Shown here: positions 48,680-60,396 of the stretch, one piece after another
How the letters are laid out: every line of letters begins with the position of its first letter
How positions within the stretch are numbered: position 1 is the stretch's first letter
NCBI GenBank assembly: GCA_035772405.1
Contig: JAYKKM010000048.1
Location: forward strand, 1,615,001-1,679,000
Length of the DNA stretch: 64,000 nt
Origin: Chrysogorgia sp. JL179-B06
Lineage: Eukaryota; Cnidaria; Anthozoa; Scleralcyonacea; Chrysogorgiidae
Direction: 5' to 3'
Notes under the pieces: generated by a model
The model's database searches: none
What the model was told of the DNA's origin: nothing
The model's input: the letters and a program-made list of their open reading frames with translations, nothing else
Program-made: the position numbers and the translations under genes

Positions 48680-48992
48680 CGCCATTATAAAATAACATGT
48701 ATGCTACGCAAGCTCTGATTGGTCAATACCCATGTTTGGATCAGGCCATCCAAACACGGAAATTTCCAGCCAAAATTTTACTCAAGTTTGGGTGCTCGTT
48801 CGTTCGTATTATTTTATAAAAGAATTACCTAATGGTTTTCCATGTTTGGATAGCCTGATCCAAACACTTGGGATGTTGCTCGACTTTCGAAAAGCTAAAA
48901 AACACTCGCCTAGCGGCTCGTGTTTCTTTACGCTTTTCTCAAGTCTCGCAACATCCCGCGTGTTTGGATCAGGCCATCCAAACACGGAAACC
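48680..48992. repeat. Palindromic repeat, CCAAACACGG family, copy 2
   Basis: Same start TAACATGTATGCTACGCA and the same order of blocks as 43294-43590, and with a 35-bp extra segment (AAGCTAAAAAACACTCGCC region). Confidence 0.7.
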
Positions 48993-49484
48993 ATTAGTAT
49001 ATTTCTTTAATCTTTATAATTTCTATAGTTCATAAAAACCGAGGGGAGTGCTTTCCTAACGATTTCTCGACGATTTCGATCACGTTATAGAGACCCAGGG
49101 AAAACGTATCCTATTACTATAACGGGAATATTGGTTCTGTGCAATTTTCTTTATTTTAATTTCTAAAAAGGTTGGTGTACTGCCGAAGTAGTCTAACGTT
49201 TCGAGCGAAGGCCCTTCGTGAGAGAGTGAAACGTAAAGTGAAATAATAACAGAAATAATAACGTAAGACAAAAATAAGCCAATCAAGTCTCTCTCTGTTA
49301 TTATTTCACTTCGCTCGAACGGCCTTCGCTCGAAACGTTAGACTACTTACACGCTATTTCGGCAGCCTTGTCTTACTGATCGATCCCTGTCCGATTTCAT
49401 ATATATTATTATATAATTAAGCACGAGCTGGAATGTTTCATTCGGAATTACGAATACCAACAGCCGTGCAAACACGAAGCTATT

Positions 49485-50355
49485 AAAGCGCCTATGTGAA
49501 ACGAAAATTAAGTTTGTCTTATTGAAATGAACTCCGGAAATGATTAGGAATGGTAATTTAGAGCTCTTTCGTATCTCACGTCGTTCTTGAGACTTATGTG
49601 ATATGCAAATGAAATAACCTATGACGTAAAGAGCTTTACACATTTTTAGAAAATCAAAAAATTAGAAATAGTAAATTAATTTGGCATCACTATTTCGATG
49701 TAATAATGTTAGGTTTCACGAAGTGTCGTAATGTACGGTCATCGAACTTGACTTGTGCGCCTGCAGAAACTAATGAAACAGAATAAATCTCCAAAACATG
49801 GTTTCGAAGTTCAACAAATGTGCGACGGCAATTGGACGGTTTCTAATCCTAGCTGCAATTTCTTGGTACTCTGGGTATCCTCAAAATCGAAACCTCTTCT
49901 GCTCCTTCGTGAGACCAATGCTACTCCAGGAAACGTTTATATAATATTAGAATATTATATAATATTTAGAAATTCAATGTCCGTTATCAACTTTAAATCC
50001 TGTTTAAAGACATTTTTTTTAATTCGTGTAGTACGGAATAATTTTTAGTTTGTTGTATATTTTAACTTATTGTAATTTCACCTTGTAAACGCATTGAGGC
50101 TTTGCAAAATGCGTGGTAATGCCAAGAACTGTAATTATTATTATTATGTGAAAAGTTTCAAGTGATTTCGTAGATATACGTTGATTTTATAAAAATGTGT
50201 AAAGCTATTTATGTCATAGGCTACTTCATTTGCATATCACATAAGTCTAAATATCTCAAGAACGACGTGAGATATGAAAGAGCTCTAGATAACCATTCCT
50301 CGTTATTTTAGAAGTTCATTTAAATGAGACAAACTTAATTTTCGTTTCATAGGCA
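49485..50355. mobile_element. Inverted-repeat-bounded element
   Basis: The arms 49485-49655 and 50180-50355 pair through GTGAAACGAAAATTAAGTTTG, CTCACGTCGTTCTTGAGA and GTAAAGAGCTTTACAC-like blocks. About 520 bp lie between them. Confidence 0.6.
49755..50150 (+). mobile_element. Possible LINE 3' tail
   Basis: A short frame ending SVINFKSCLKTFFLIRVVRN is followed by an AT-rich stretch and the tail AACTGTAATTATTATTATTATG, the style of the other LINE tails here. It sits between the two arms of the 49485-50355 inverted repeat. The evidence is only compositional plus the FKxxLKTFF ending. Confidence 0.35.
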
Positions 50356-50385
50356 CGTTACGAAGGTAAAGCAATGAAAACAGTG

Positions 50386-53300
50386 CTAAAAACCAAACAA
50401 GATAAATGTCTTCCTGGAGTACATTTCATCTGCACTTTGTGGTTGGTCCTGCTTCACTTTCCCATACTCAATAACATAATACGGATAAGCTTGACAACGT
50501 TCAAATACGACGAATATACTTGGCTTGGTGACATCATTCACACAGGAATCATGTAAAACGCTCAGAGGATTCGACTTAATTTTCGATGGTGGCCTTTGCA
50601 TGCTGTAGTCTCCCAAGACAAAAGACCCCACGAGAACTGTGGCCATAAACATTCTTGGATTGCAATCACTGCTCTTGGAGTATGCATTTGAATAGGTGGC
50701 ATCTGCAGCAAAGTAACTACCCTTGCCATACCTGGTGCCATGTTTACCACTCAAACGCCAATCAAAACCTTGTTGGCATATTGGATCTACGGTGTCTTTA
50801 TTTGTGCCGTGAAAAAGCCATCGCTCTTCGGGTGGGTTGCCTGAGTTTGCCTTCTTCATTTTGGACTTTTGCCTGAGTTTGGAATGGCATTGAAACGAAG
50901 TATGAAGATTAGTACAATTAAAGTGTAAACATTTAAATTGTGCTATACAGTATGGGAGGGAAGAAGGAAGGGAGGGAAGAAGGAAGGGAGGAAGAGAGGG
51001 AAGAAGGGGGAGGAAGAGAGGAAGGGAGAGGAAGGAAGGAGGAGGACGGACGGAATGAAAGGGAGTTAAGGAAGGAAGGGAGTTAAGGAAGGGAGGGAGT
51101 TAAGGAAGGAAGAGAGGGAAAAAGGGAGCGAGAGAGGGAGAAAGGGAGGGAGAAATGGAGGGAGAGAGGGAGAAAGGGAGGGAGAAAGGGAGGGAGAGAG
51201 GTAGGAAGGGAAGGAGGGAGTTAAGGAGGGAAGGGAGGGAGAGGGAGGGAGTAAGGAAGAAAACAAATAATATAGAATGGAAAATGGAAAAGGTTGGTGT
51301 ACTGCCCAAAGAGAGTGTAGGAGAAACGCAGAGTGAAGGCCCTCTGACGAAGGTCCTTCGCTCGAAACGTTAGACCTCCTGCACACTATTTCGTACGGAA
51401 GCGTATAAGTATCATCCGAAAATCCGAGTTGCCAAAATCCGAGATCCGAAAATGGTCGTGGCTCTTTAGTATACCCAAAAGGTCGAAATGTGGAGAGAGG
51501 ACTGTAACCAACCCCAAAACAACAAAGGTCCTAACCATAACCCCACGCCTAATGAGTTTTTTCGAGAACACGGCCGTGGGATTAGAAGGGGTTTTTGGGT
51601 ATACTAAAGGCCGTTTTCCACTTCAACCGTATCGTACCGAAACGTCTTTGTTTCGTGAGGACTAGAGCAAAACTAATGACTTTGACACAAAAGAAAACGC
51701 TACGGTACGTTACGTTACGGTTGAAGTGGAAAATGGCCTTAAAGAGCCACGACCATTTTCGGATCTCGGATTTTCGGATGATACGAATACGCTCCGTAAT
51801 TTCGGCAATACGAAGCACCACACAACATAATATAGCATGGGTTGGAAAGGACAGAGACGACTATAGGAGGAAAAATATACCTTATAAATTTTATGGTAGA
51901 GATGGGAAGAAAAAGAAGTTCAAAGAAAAAAGTAAAAAAGTTGAACGAATGAAAAGAAGCCATACATTGTTAATGGCTTATTTTCATTCACTCAACTTCC
52001 AAGGAAGCAAGACAAGAGAGAAACGAGACAAGAGAGAAACGAGACAAGAGAGAAACGAGACAAGAGAGGAGGAGGAAAGGAAATCGCAAAGACAATGCAT
52101 CAAATCCATTACCTTTCATAGTCTTCCCATAGTCCAACGTTTTGGACACGTTTGACAGACTTGATTTTATATCCAGCCATGGTTGCAAAAAACTTTGTCT
52201 TGACCTTAGTAAATTCTTCATGATGTACAACTTCGGAAAGATCAACAAGTTTGAACTCTTCAGAAGGATCAACAGGAGTCCAGTGAGAGGGAATAGAATA
52301 TTGAGATTCACTTGTGCCGCCACTCGAGCTTGATGTTCTTTGCCGAGTCTTTTTAAATCTGCAGGAATGAGAAAAATACAACTAATTACATGTAATATTC
52401 AATTATATTCAACATTATGAATAATAATATACCAACACCATATTTCGTAGATCATTCCTCCCTTTGTTCTTTTGCTCTCTCCCTTCCTTCCTTCCTTCCT
52501 CCCTTCCTTCCTTCCTCTCTCCCTGACTCCCTTCTTTTGTCCCTTCCTTCCTTCCCTTACTCCCTTACTTCCTTCCTCCTCCCTCCCTTCCTCCCTACTT
52601 ACCTCCCTTCCTTCCTTCCTCCCTACTTACCTCCCTTCCCCTCCCTCCCTCCCCCCTCCCTTCCCTCCATCCCTTCCCCCCCCCCTCCTTCCTTCCTTCC
52701 TCCCTCCCTCCCTTCCTCCCTCCCTCCCTCCCTTCCCTCCCCCTCCTTCCTTCCTTCCTTCCTCCCTCCCTTCCCCTCCCTCCCTTCCCCTCCCTCCCTC
52801 CCTCCCTCCCTTCCCTTCCCCTCCTTCCTTCCTTCCTCCCTCCCTCCCTTCCCCCCTTCCTCCCTCCCTTCCCCTCCCCTCACCCCTTCCTTCCTTCCTC
52901 CCTCCCTTCCCCTCCCTCCTTCCTTCCTTCCTTCCTTCCCTCCCTCCCTCTCTCCTTACTTCCTTCCCCCTACCTCTTCCCCTCCTTACTTCCTTCCCCC
53001 TTCCCTTCCCCTCCCTTCCTCCCTCCCTTCCCTCCCTCCCTTCCCTCCTTCCTTCCTCCCTCCCTCCTTCATTCCTTCCTTCCTCCCTTCCCTCCTTCCT
53101 TCCTTCCCTCCCTCCTTACTTCCTTCCCCCTACCTCCCTCCCTCCTTACTTCCTTCCCCCTACCTCCCTCTTCCCCTCCTTACTTCCTTCCCCCTTCCTT
53201 CCTGACTTCCTTCCCTCTCTCCCTCCCTCCCTCCCTCCTTCCTCTCTCCCTCCCTTCCCTCCCTCCCTCCATCCCTTACTTCCTTCCCCCTACCTTCCTT

Positions 53301-55374
53301 CCTCCATCCCTCCCTGACTCCCTTCATTCTTTCTTCCCTTCCTTCCCTTCATCCCTCCCTTCCTTCCTCAGGAACAATATCTGCAAATTTAAAGACATCC
53401 AAACAACCTTAACTACTCGTAGTTTCAAGACAACTGAATACATACTCCTCCAGTATTGTTTTCATGTCTCCATCGTCCAAAAACTGTGCAGGTCGTCGTC
53501 GAACATCACGCTTCGTTCCATACTTATCATTCTGCTGATACAATTGATTTGGGTCATCAAAGAAGAGAGTGTACTTGTTTGAAGCAACGGAAAATGTGTT
53601 CTTCTTCTCGCCAGATTCTTAAAGATAATGAAAGTTGAAAAATGATGGTTATTTAATCATTATTTAAAAATGTTATTTGCAAATATTAACATTATTTATA
53701 ATATGGATTGGCTCGTTTCACGGGCATGAAACTAGCAGTACAGCAAACAATCTTTTTTCTATATCGTTCTATCTCTCAAGATATTGAGCACTCTTGAAAT
53801 AGCTGATATAATTACAACATTGATTATTCTGATACCTGTATATACCAACCAGTACCTGACTGATAATTATGCTCAATCGTCTCACTAGTTACACTAGTTT
53901 TTCCATCATCGTAAGATTGCCAATTTTTATGCTCGTCTAACCAATACCATTTCCACTTTGTTCGAAACACATGGCCACTGGCTGCAAGAACGGACGAGAC
54001 TGTTGAGAGACGGCGAATCTTGACTTCAATGCCTGCGTCTGTTGAGAGATATCACTTTATTATACTTAAATTTTAATTTAAAATTATAGCCGATGCTATA
54101 TATGTTCCATTTTTTACTTGTTTACTTAGTAAAGGGTTTATTTATGTAACAGCATTAGCATTTCAATGATCATTTTAATGATTTTAATTAGCACTTTTTA
54201 CTGATCATATTGTTAATTAAAATTAATTCTTACCATGTACCATTTTTCCAGAAATCTTTTGAAAATCGATTTCACATATCAATCCTTCATTCAATGTAAC
54301 TTGCCCACAACTCACATTAACATCGCAAAATGTTTTTTCAATCTTGCGGTTTTCTTCCAGACTGAAGCTCATCCATACGACTGTGCTACCAAAGGTATAT
54401 TGCCACTCATACGGCAACCTGGTGTGTCGTGCATTACATTTCGCACCATACTGACACTTGCCACGCAAGTTAAACCCACAAATCTCTAGCTTTTCGTGAG
54501 CAGCTTCTGAGGCCATTCTTGAATCTTTGTCCGCACCAGATGCCTTTGGTTTGATTTTTTTGCCAGTTGATAAGTTTTGAAGGTAGGAAATGAAATCATC
54601 ATCAGAATCGCTGCTGGAGTTGAGATCTACTTGACCCACCACACGTAAATGTCCACTCCTGAGAAACGAAAGGATCTTAGTCTCATTAAGAACCCCTCCG
54701 AGGCTGTGAGCTGCAAGGACTTTGCGAGAATGATGAGTTTCAAAGTGGTGAACCCTCTTGCAACGCCCACCAAACTTGCAGTCGTCTTCAACATAGTGCT
54801 CACAGACATGTAGAAACCCGCACTGGTCTCCATTCTTGCACACGCCCTTGTTGTAAAACTTGCATGGTTCGGGCCCGGATCTTTCCGAGGTGTGTTTTAT
54901 AATCTTCTCACTCAAAACCTTCTTAAACAATTTTTTCATTGCATCTAGTGGTAAATGGTCGAGTTTATGACGTAACAGCAATCTTCTTGTTTCTGGGCTA
55001 TCAAAAGAGTGTGTCTTTTTGCACTTCTCGTCAAACTTACAGCTGCCCTGGAGAAAAAAGCGACAAATATGAAGCTGCTTACAGTTGGGGGATTGGCACT
55101 TTCGCTCTTGGTAAGCATCGCATAATTTTACCGACGTTTTAGCTTCAACAAACTGTTTGCTGTCCACTGTCTTCACTTCGAACTTTTTCGGGAAAGACTT
55201 GACGAAGACCAAAGCATCTCTCTGGTTTATGCTGCTCCCTGTGAATTTATCTAGGCGTTTTTTGACAGATGGAAGGTCCAGACGGCATTCATCTGCGTGA
55301 CAGAGCAGATAGGTAAATAGCTTTGTCGCGGTGACTTTTGTCGATGATTGACTGGCTCTGGCTTGATAGTCCAT
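50386..55374 (-). CDS. PARP12: PARP12-like CCCH/WWE mono-ADP-ribosyltransferase, 742 aa
   Basis: Exons: 54234-55374, 53856-54038, 53446-53617, 52113-52358, 50386-50872; 2229 nt, all phases joining. The ATG at 55372-55374 is the first in the open frame; an in-frame TAG lies further upstream. The N-terminal domain is followed by CCCH fingers at about residues 85-102, 104-122, 171-189, 191-209 and 299-316, an atypical WWE (YEWQYTF) near 321, a second WWE (TKWKWYWLDEHKNWQSYD), and a catalytic domain from about 560. Catalytic motifs are WLFHGT (His) and YGKGSYFAADATYS (Tyr). The third-motif region reads YPYYVIEY, without the Glu of poly-ADP-ribosylating enzymes, as expected for a mono-transferase. 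The retained His separates it from catalytically dead PARP13 (ZC3HAV1). Vertebrate PARP12 is interferon-induced, binds RNA and has antiviral roles; whether that holds here is inference. Introns contain long purine/pyrimidine tracts. Confidence 0.9.
50951..51265 (+). repeat. Purine tract (GGAGGGA/GAAGG)n
   Basis: About 310 bp almost without pyrimidine on the plus strand, just upstream of the last PARP exon in transcription order. Followed at 51283-51395 by a copy of the GCTCGAAACGTTAG repeat family. Confidence 0.9.
51398..51795. mobile_element. TIR element with nested palindrome
   Basis: TATCATCCGAAAATCCGAG and CTCGGATTTTCGGATGATA mark the ends, with AAAATGGTCGTGGCTCTTTA and its inverse inside, then GGCCGTTTTCCACTTCAACC paired with its complement. 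It lies in the 50873-52112 intron. Confidence 0.75.
52470..53365 (+). repeat. Pyrimidine tract (CCTT/CCCT)n, about 900 bp
   Basis: C/T only, with rare isolated A. CTCCCTTCCTTCC-type units and a TTACTTCCTTCCCCCTACC subunit recur. It fills the 52359-53445 PARP intron, giving a purine-rich transcript segment. Frames over it are artefacts. Confidence 0.95.
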
Positions 55375-56614
55375 GATAATAGCAGTTTCAAATGAAACGG
55401 CATTTGATGTCAACTGAAATTCAAGGTAACTACGCTCAAAACCAACAAACAAACGCACCAGCTATTGCATAATTTTCCCAGAAGATGCTGCGTTGTCAAT
55501 TCTAGGAATAAACATCATACCGGAAATCATCATGACCTCCTAGATTCCAGAGTTCAGACACGAATATACCCCCATTGGCCATTGCATTTTATAATAACAA
55601 ACATATAATATGTGCCGCCATCATTACATCATTAATACCATTTCAAACAATTTTACTCATTCCTGATTGGCTGATGACATCAGTATTAAACTTAAAAATA
55701 CCCCTAGACCCCTAGTAAAAAAAATACCCCTAGTAAAAAATCACATCCGGGATGTTTGGATTTTAGTATATAAACATCAGTGATCATCAGTTTTCCCGTT
55801 TCGTAGTAAAATTTAGGGGTATTTAGGAACGCGTAAAATTGATTGAAAACTTGTTCGCACTCGTGGTATTATGAATATTTCGCCAAACACGCGTGCGATT
55901 TTTCATTAATTCTTCTCGAACTGTGTTATTTCCTATACATATTCTGAACTCGTGACCTTAATACTTTATACCGCTGGTCTAGCCTTTGTTTGTGAGGCTC
56001 ACACAAGATTGTGGTGTATTTAAATAAAAATGCATAACATTATAATATCCTGTGTGCCAAAGAAATTCCGCAAATGCGCAGCAACGACAACCTCGTACCC
56101 AGGTTCTTGGGCGCTAAGGATCAACTTTATTAAGTTCGATATTACAATTATTAACATGTAACTGGTGACATAACAATATTTCTATATTTAGAAACTCAAT
56201 TAGTACTAATTAAACTAATAAAAAACCGAATTAATACAACAATATAATGACAATTTAGAGTTAAATAAAGAATATGTTTACATATCAAAAGACCCCGAAA
56301 TCCCATTTTCCATAAAAATCAAGCAGCACACCAGATATCCATAGACGTTCCAGTTTATCCTCATGTACCCAAAGGTATCCCAGTTTACCTTAAGCATCCA
56401 TAGATATCCGACTTTACCACCAAATATCCCAAGATATCCCCGTTTTAAACGATGTATCCCTATTTATCCCAGTTTCACACCACGTATCCATAAGTATCCC
56501 AGTTTACCACTAAGTATCCCAAGATATCCATGGTTATCCCAGTTTCACACCAGGTATCCCTAGGTATCCCAGTTTACCACTAAGTATCCCAATATATCTA
56601 TGGTTATCCCGGTT
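55375..56614. other. Upstream region of the PARP12-like gene plus minisatellite
   Basis: Presumed PARP promoter DNA. No TATA box could be assigned with confidence. Apart from AT-rich sequence at 56130-56290 and the minisatellite from 56340, nothing is recognised. Confidence 0.5.
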
Positions 56615-56640
56615 TCACACCAGGTATCCATAGACGTCCA
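56340..56640 (+). repeat. Minisatellite at the 3' end of the secreted-protein gene
   Basis: CCAGTTTACCACTAAGTATCC and CAGGTATCCATAGACGTCC-type units, about 30-65 bp per period, seven or more copies. The right-most unit contains the gene's TGA and last codons. Confidence 0.8.
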
Positions 56641-59039
56641 TGCACACTTTGCCGTGGTTGTTCGACTCGCTGACATCGAACAAATCTTCACCGTACCAAA
56701 TGCGCATGCGCTGGTTTGCGTACAGGTAAAACGGGTTGGCGAAGTCCGACAAGACGAGTTCGGGAGAGATTTCGTCGAAGCCGGGAAGGCTGTACCACTT
56801 GCCCTTTCCGGAAAATGTCACGTATCTACTTCTTGGAAAGATCACGTGGTTTTTCCAATCCGTGAAAAACATATTCAGGCTCCAGTGACTTTTAACGCAG
56901 CCCCAGTTCGAGTTGAAGACGCTGGAATCGAAGCAACGAATTTGACCGTTGACGAAGACAAACTTGATTGCGGCGAGGAATTTCGACGGGCCTTGGTATT
57001 GCAGTGACGAATAGCGATCACCCTTGGCTCCAATGCAGCGGGGAGTGCGGTTAAGCTTTTTCCAAACACCTGGAAAATCAAGAATTGGACTTTCTCAGCA
57101 ACAAAAATCATTCGTTTCGACTGAGAGATAAAGCACGACAAATTATGTCCTGTGTGGTGGTGATACAAGCAAGAAATTTCTGCAACTTGTTTCACAACAT
57201 TGTTGCTTTTTAAGTTTTAGCGTGAAGTTGCTACCTTTCGTGAGACTTAAAGTTGCGGCCAAATTTAAGTGATTCGAAACATTGTTGACCAACCCCAGTT
57301 GCCAAAGAGGAAAATTGCGGGGTGTTCATTGTGCAACGCTGAAAAAAGTTTCTGTAATCATTACAGAAAGTAGAACTAGATTCTACTTTCTTCAACGAAT
57401 GCAGCAACTTGTGTCGCAACAATTTTCGCCGTTGTAATGTTACACTGTGCAATGGTTCATGCAACTTGTTTGGCAACGTCGTAATTGCGCGATAAGTGGC
57501 AGGAAACATTGCACAGCCAACAGTGTAATGAATTGATCTCTCCTCTGCAGAGGCTTCCAATACGGTAGAGGGGGTAATGGGTTGGGATAGTGAATGTGGC
57601 AGAGGGTAATGGGGATAATGAAAACCGCGCGTTCCAAATTTCAGCGGTTTTCCTTATCCCATTACCCTCTACCGCATTCCCTTAAGCCTCTGCGAGGAGG
57701 GAGGTGACCTCAATGATCTCGAAAGAAGACTGGATCGAGCAAATATTGTTCACTGTTCAGAAAATGAAGCCGGAAGTCCGCCGTGCACCAACTGAGGATC
57801 CTATGAAGTTTTTTGTTGGATTTATGGATTATGTGTTCTTCCATCGACAAAATAAAATAATTTTACTATAAAGAGGACCAGAAGACATTTTTTTCAAATT
57901 ACTGAGTGAAACGATTCATGGCCTACCTACAGATTTACTGCGACTTTGGTCCCTTAGTAATGGCCGCCGTTCGCTCTAATTATCCAGTGCAGAGAGAAGC
58001 CTAATATGAGACGTCAAATTAGGTTCAAGATTTTATGCATTTAATGTTGGCAAAGAAACTATATTGGCCAGAGTGCCAGACACTAAACCTATTTCGCGAG
58101 CGTCACAGTTTGATTTGCTTACAAACTCGGAGCTTCTAATGATCTCTCGCAAATAATAATAATAATACATTATGCAAATACGCAAGCTTCTCAATCCAGT
58201 CCTATTTTTGAGATTAGCGGGTAACCTTCGTCATGAGAGCGCGAAGTGAACCGAGTATCACATTTCAAAACATAGGAACTGTTTACATTCCAAAGGACAT
58301 GACCGGGCTTGAATCTGACGACTCAATTTAAATCAAGATGCATTAGCAAACTCCTGAAAGTTATATACATTTTATGTTCAGTAATTTTTTATAACAACTA
58401 GTTAACACAGTCAACCAAGCACGGTGTTGTTGTACTCCGTAGGTAGTTAGAAATACATATCAAAAACTCTAAAAAGTTGGTGTGCCGGCGAAATAGTGTA
58501 GTTAGCAGGACACCAAAATTATGAGTCGCATGATTATAGCCTCATAAACTAGATTCTCTGCGCTATAGACCTCTTTCATAATGGCGGCCAGTCTAAATAT
58601 TCTTTTATATGCATGCAAATTAGCCTTTCTAGCCGGCTCGTTACAAAGCAAAGATTCTTTGGAATTACAGACACACGAACGAGGTCAGAAAGGGTAATTT
58701 AAATGAATATAAAAGAATATTTATTTTGGGTGCCATTATGAAAGAGGTCTATACATCATATTAGCGACCTTTAGATTGAGTACGAGTACGAGGACGAAGA
58801 CGAACTTTTCTGCGCAGTGGAGAAACAACAATGGAAAAGAACCATGCGCAATGGTAAACTCGTCTTCGTACTCGTCTTCATCCTCAAATCTAAAGGTCTC
58901 TATTATAACGAAAGCGACGATAATCTTTTATTCAAAATATCAGATACGTACCCCCTTGGCATCCCTGAGGATAGACATACGGCGATAGAAAGAACACCAC
59001 GATGATGACGACGATCAAACACTTGTCCAGTTTCGCCAT
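56615..59039 (-). CDS. Small secreted protein, cnidarian-type domain, 180 aa
   Basis: Exon 1 (58952-59039) encodes a short charged start, MAKLDK, and then a hydrophobic stretch of about 14 residues ending near PYVYPQG, a clear signal peptide. The donor is GTACGT, phase 1. Exon 2 (56615-57069) begins after TTTTCCAG in the matching phase and ends at TGA; the total of 543 nt is a multiple of three. The mature part has five or six Cys, many aromatic residues, and a C-terminal block containing QRMRIWYGEDLFD, NNHGK and CMDVYGYLV. I recall this block as a recurrent C-terminal domain of uncharacterised anthozoan proteins; that recollection is unverified and no function is assigned. The stop codon lies in the first unit of the adjacent minisatellite (56340-56640). 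The 1.9-kb intron is filled with mobile elements, including two adjacent palindromes just after the donor. Confidence 0.72.
57540..57705. repeat. Palindromic repeat (GGTAGAGGGGGTAATG family)
   Basis: CTCTCCTCTGCAGAGGCTTC at the left and AAGCCTCTGCGAGGAGGGAG at the right, with TAGAGGGGGTAATGG / CCCATTACCCTCTACC inside. Second copy of the family at 13083. Confidence 0.65.
57713..58215. repeat. 500-bp dispersed repeat, copy 2
   Basis: Partner of 1795-2290 in the same orientation, with small indels. It lies in the intron of the secreted-protein gene. Confidence 0.75.
58566..58753. mobile_element. MITE, TAGACCTCTTTCATAATGGC ends
   Basis: TAGACCTCTTTCATAATGGC and GCCATTATGAAAGAGGTCTA are exact inverse ends. 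AATATTCTTTTATA repeats inverted inside. About 188 bp. Confidence 0.8.
58766..58898. mobile_element. MITE, GACCTTTAGATT ends
   Basis: GACCTTTAGATTGAGTACGA and its near-inverse ending AATCTAAAGGTC enclose GAGGACGAAGACGA / TCGTCTTCGTACTCG arms. It abuts the previous MITE and lies 53 bp from exon 58952-59039. Confidence 0.75.
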
Positions 59040-59520
59040 CCTTGAAAATTGCCTCAAAAACGTTGTCGTTTTACGAGAAATGATATCGAGAAGATGTGTT
59101 GGTCACTGATCGAAAAGTGACCCTGAGGTTTGGATGAAAGAACGCGGATAATTGACGACAGTGTAAAAGCAATAATGCCACAATGGACATTGATCAGGAA
59201 ACTATTTTGGTGATTATAAAAGTGTTGAGTTACAAGTCATGCTGATTGCCAGATTGTTTGTCGATCGAAGTGTCTTTGTTGAAGATAGGAATGGGTTTCG
59301 AGAACGTGATCTTTTTAGTAAATCTGGATTTACTTACGGACAATAGATTATCTGTAGGCTATCAGCCAATCACAAAAGGGGTAGAGTAAAAAAATGCATA
59401 AGAATAACCTCGATTGCGTTTATAAGCCAGAGGGGCATCAAACTATGTTTAATTAATTAAAATTATTTACAATAATTATTTACATAATAACTAATCTCTA
59501 ACAGTTTATACCATGGAATT

Positions 59521-59743
59521 CTGAGTCGTCTTCTGGACGATCTTTTTTAGTATCCGCGAGAGGTTGGACGAAATGAGAGATATGATCGGACATGCCTGTA
59601 TTATGAAATACATCATGGAACTGCTAACCCCAAAACAACTTAGATCCTAACCCTAACCCCCGCCTAATCCCACCTAATGGTTTTCTAATACTAACCTTAA
59701 TACTAATAAAAGGATCGTCCAGAAGACGACTCAGACCTAGTAC
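59521..59743. mobile_element. Short TIR element, sister of 9565-10387
   Basis: Inverted ends contain GAGTCGTCTTCTGGACGAT and its complement. It includes a short frame (plus strand) reading MRDMIGHACIMKYIMELLT, PKQLRS and a stop, then a TAACCCTAACCC-like stretch. It represents the uninterrupted state of the 9.6-10.4 kb copy. Confidence 0.7.
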
Positions 59744-60180
59744 CCAGGACATTTTGCCTCCACGGCGGAAGGTCGGCGAAAATGGCCCTGGGATCGGCTG
59801 GTCCGTTCTATAATCCGATTGGCTTGTCTTAAAATTCAATTAATTCAGCAGAGTATAATTTATTCATCTAAATCTGAATGCTGTGTTCAAATTTTACAGC
59901 AATAGTTTTCGCTAAATTGGATATATGCTTCTATAATGATGTATGGTGGATTATTAAGCTTGTTAGCTGCTTTTATGCCGATGAATGCTGACATGAACAA
60001 CTCTGAAGAGCATTGAATATTTCTCAATTATTCAGGTCAACAAAGTAGACAAAGGCAATGGAACAAAGACCACAAAAATTATCATATCTAAACACCCAGA
60101 AATTCTGGGTGTCATGTGACCAGCCGATCCCAGGGCCATTTTCGCCGACCTTCCACCGTGGAGGCAAAATGCCCTGGGTA
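59741..60180. repeat. 63-bp inverted pair (CCCAGGRCATTTTGCCTCC)
   Basis: 59741-59803 and 60118-60180 are inverse copies containing GCGAAAATGGCCCTGGGATC. The spacer is about 315 bp of AT-rich DNA. This may be one TIR element. Confidence 0.7.
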
Positions 60181-60396
60181 CGAGGTTGCTCAACTGCGAG
60201 TGTACCATCTAGCCACGCGACCATGCCCCTTCTAGAGTTCTAGTCTTATATATGATCTCCACAGTTTATACAGAATACTTGGGGAACTCCCAAAGCATTC
60301 TGGTATTGCTGGTTGGCATGACGACATCATTATCTAACATCAGTCTGGGTCTCTGTGACGAAGATGGCGAGATATAAATTACTTTTAGTTCAAACC

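Larger units (their letters stand above)
48110..50385. other. Intergenic region between ZCWPW1-like and PARP12-like genes
   Basis: This region should contain the ZCWPW1-like promoter near 48110-48300. It also holds the repeats at 48680-48992 and 49165-49350 (AACGTTTCGAGCGAAGG / CCTTCGCTCGAAACGTTAG) and an inverted pair 49485-49655 / 50180-50355 around a possible LINE tail. No coding exon is seen. Confidence 0.55.

Noticed and set aside
52417..53317. Pro/Ser/Leu-rich frames of 262 and 281 codons
   Set aside because: Composition artefact of the CCTT tract inside a PARP intron.
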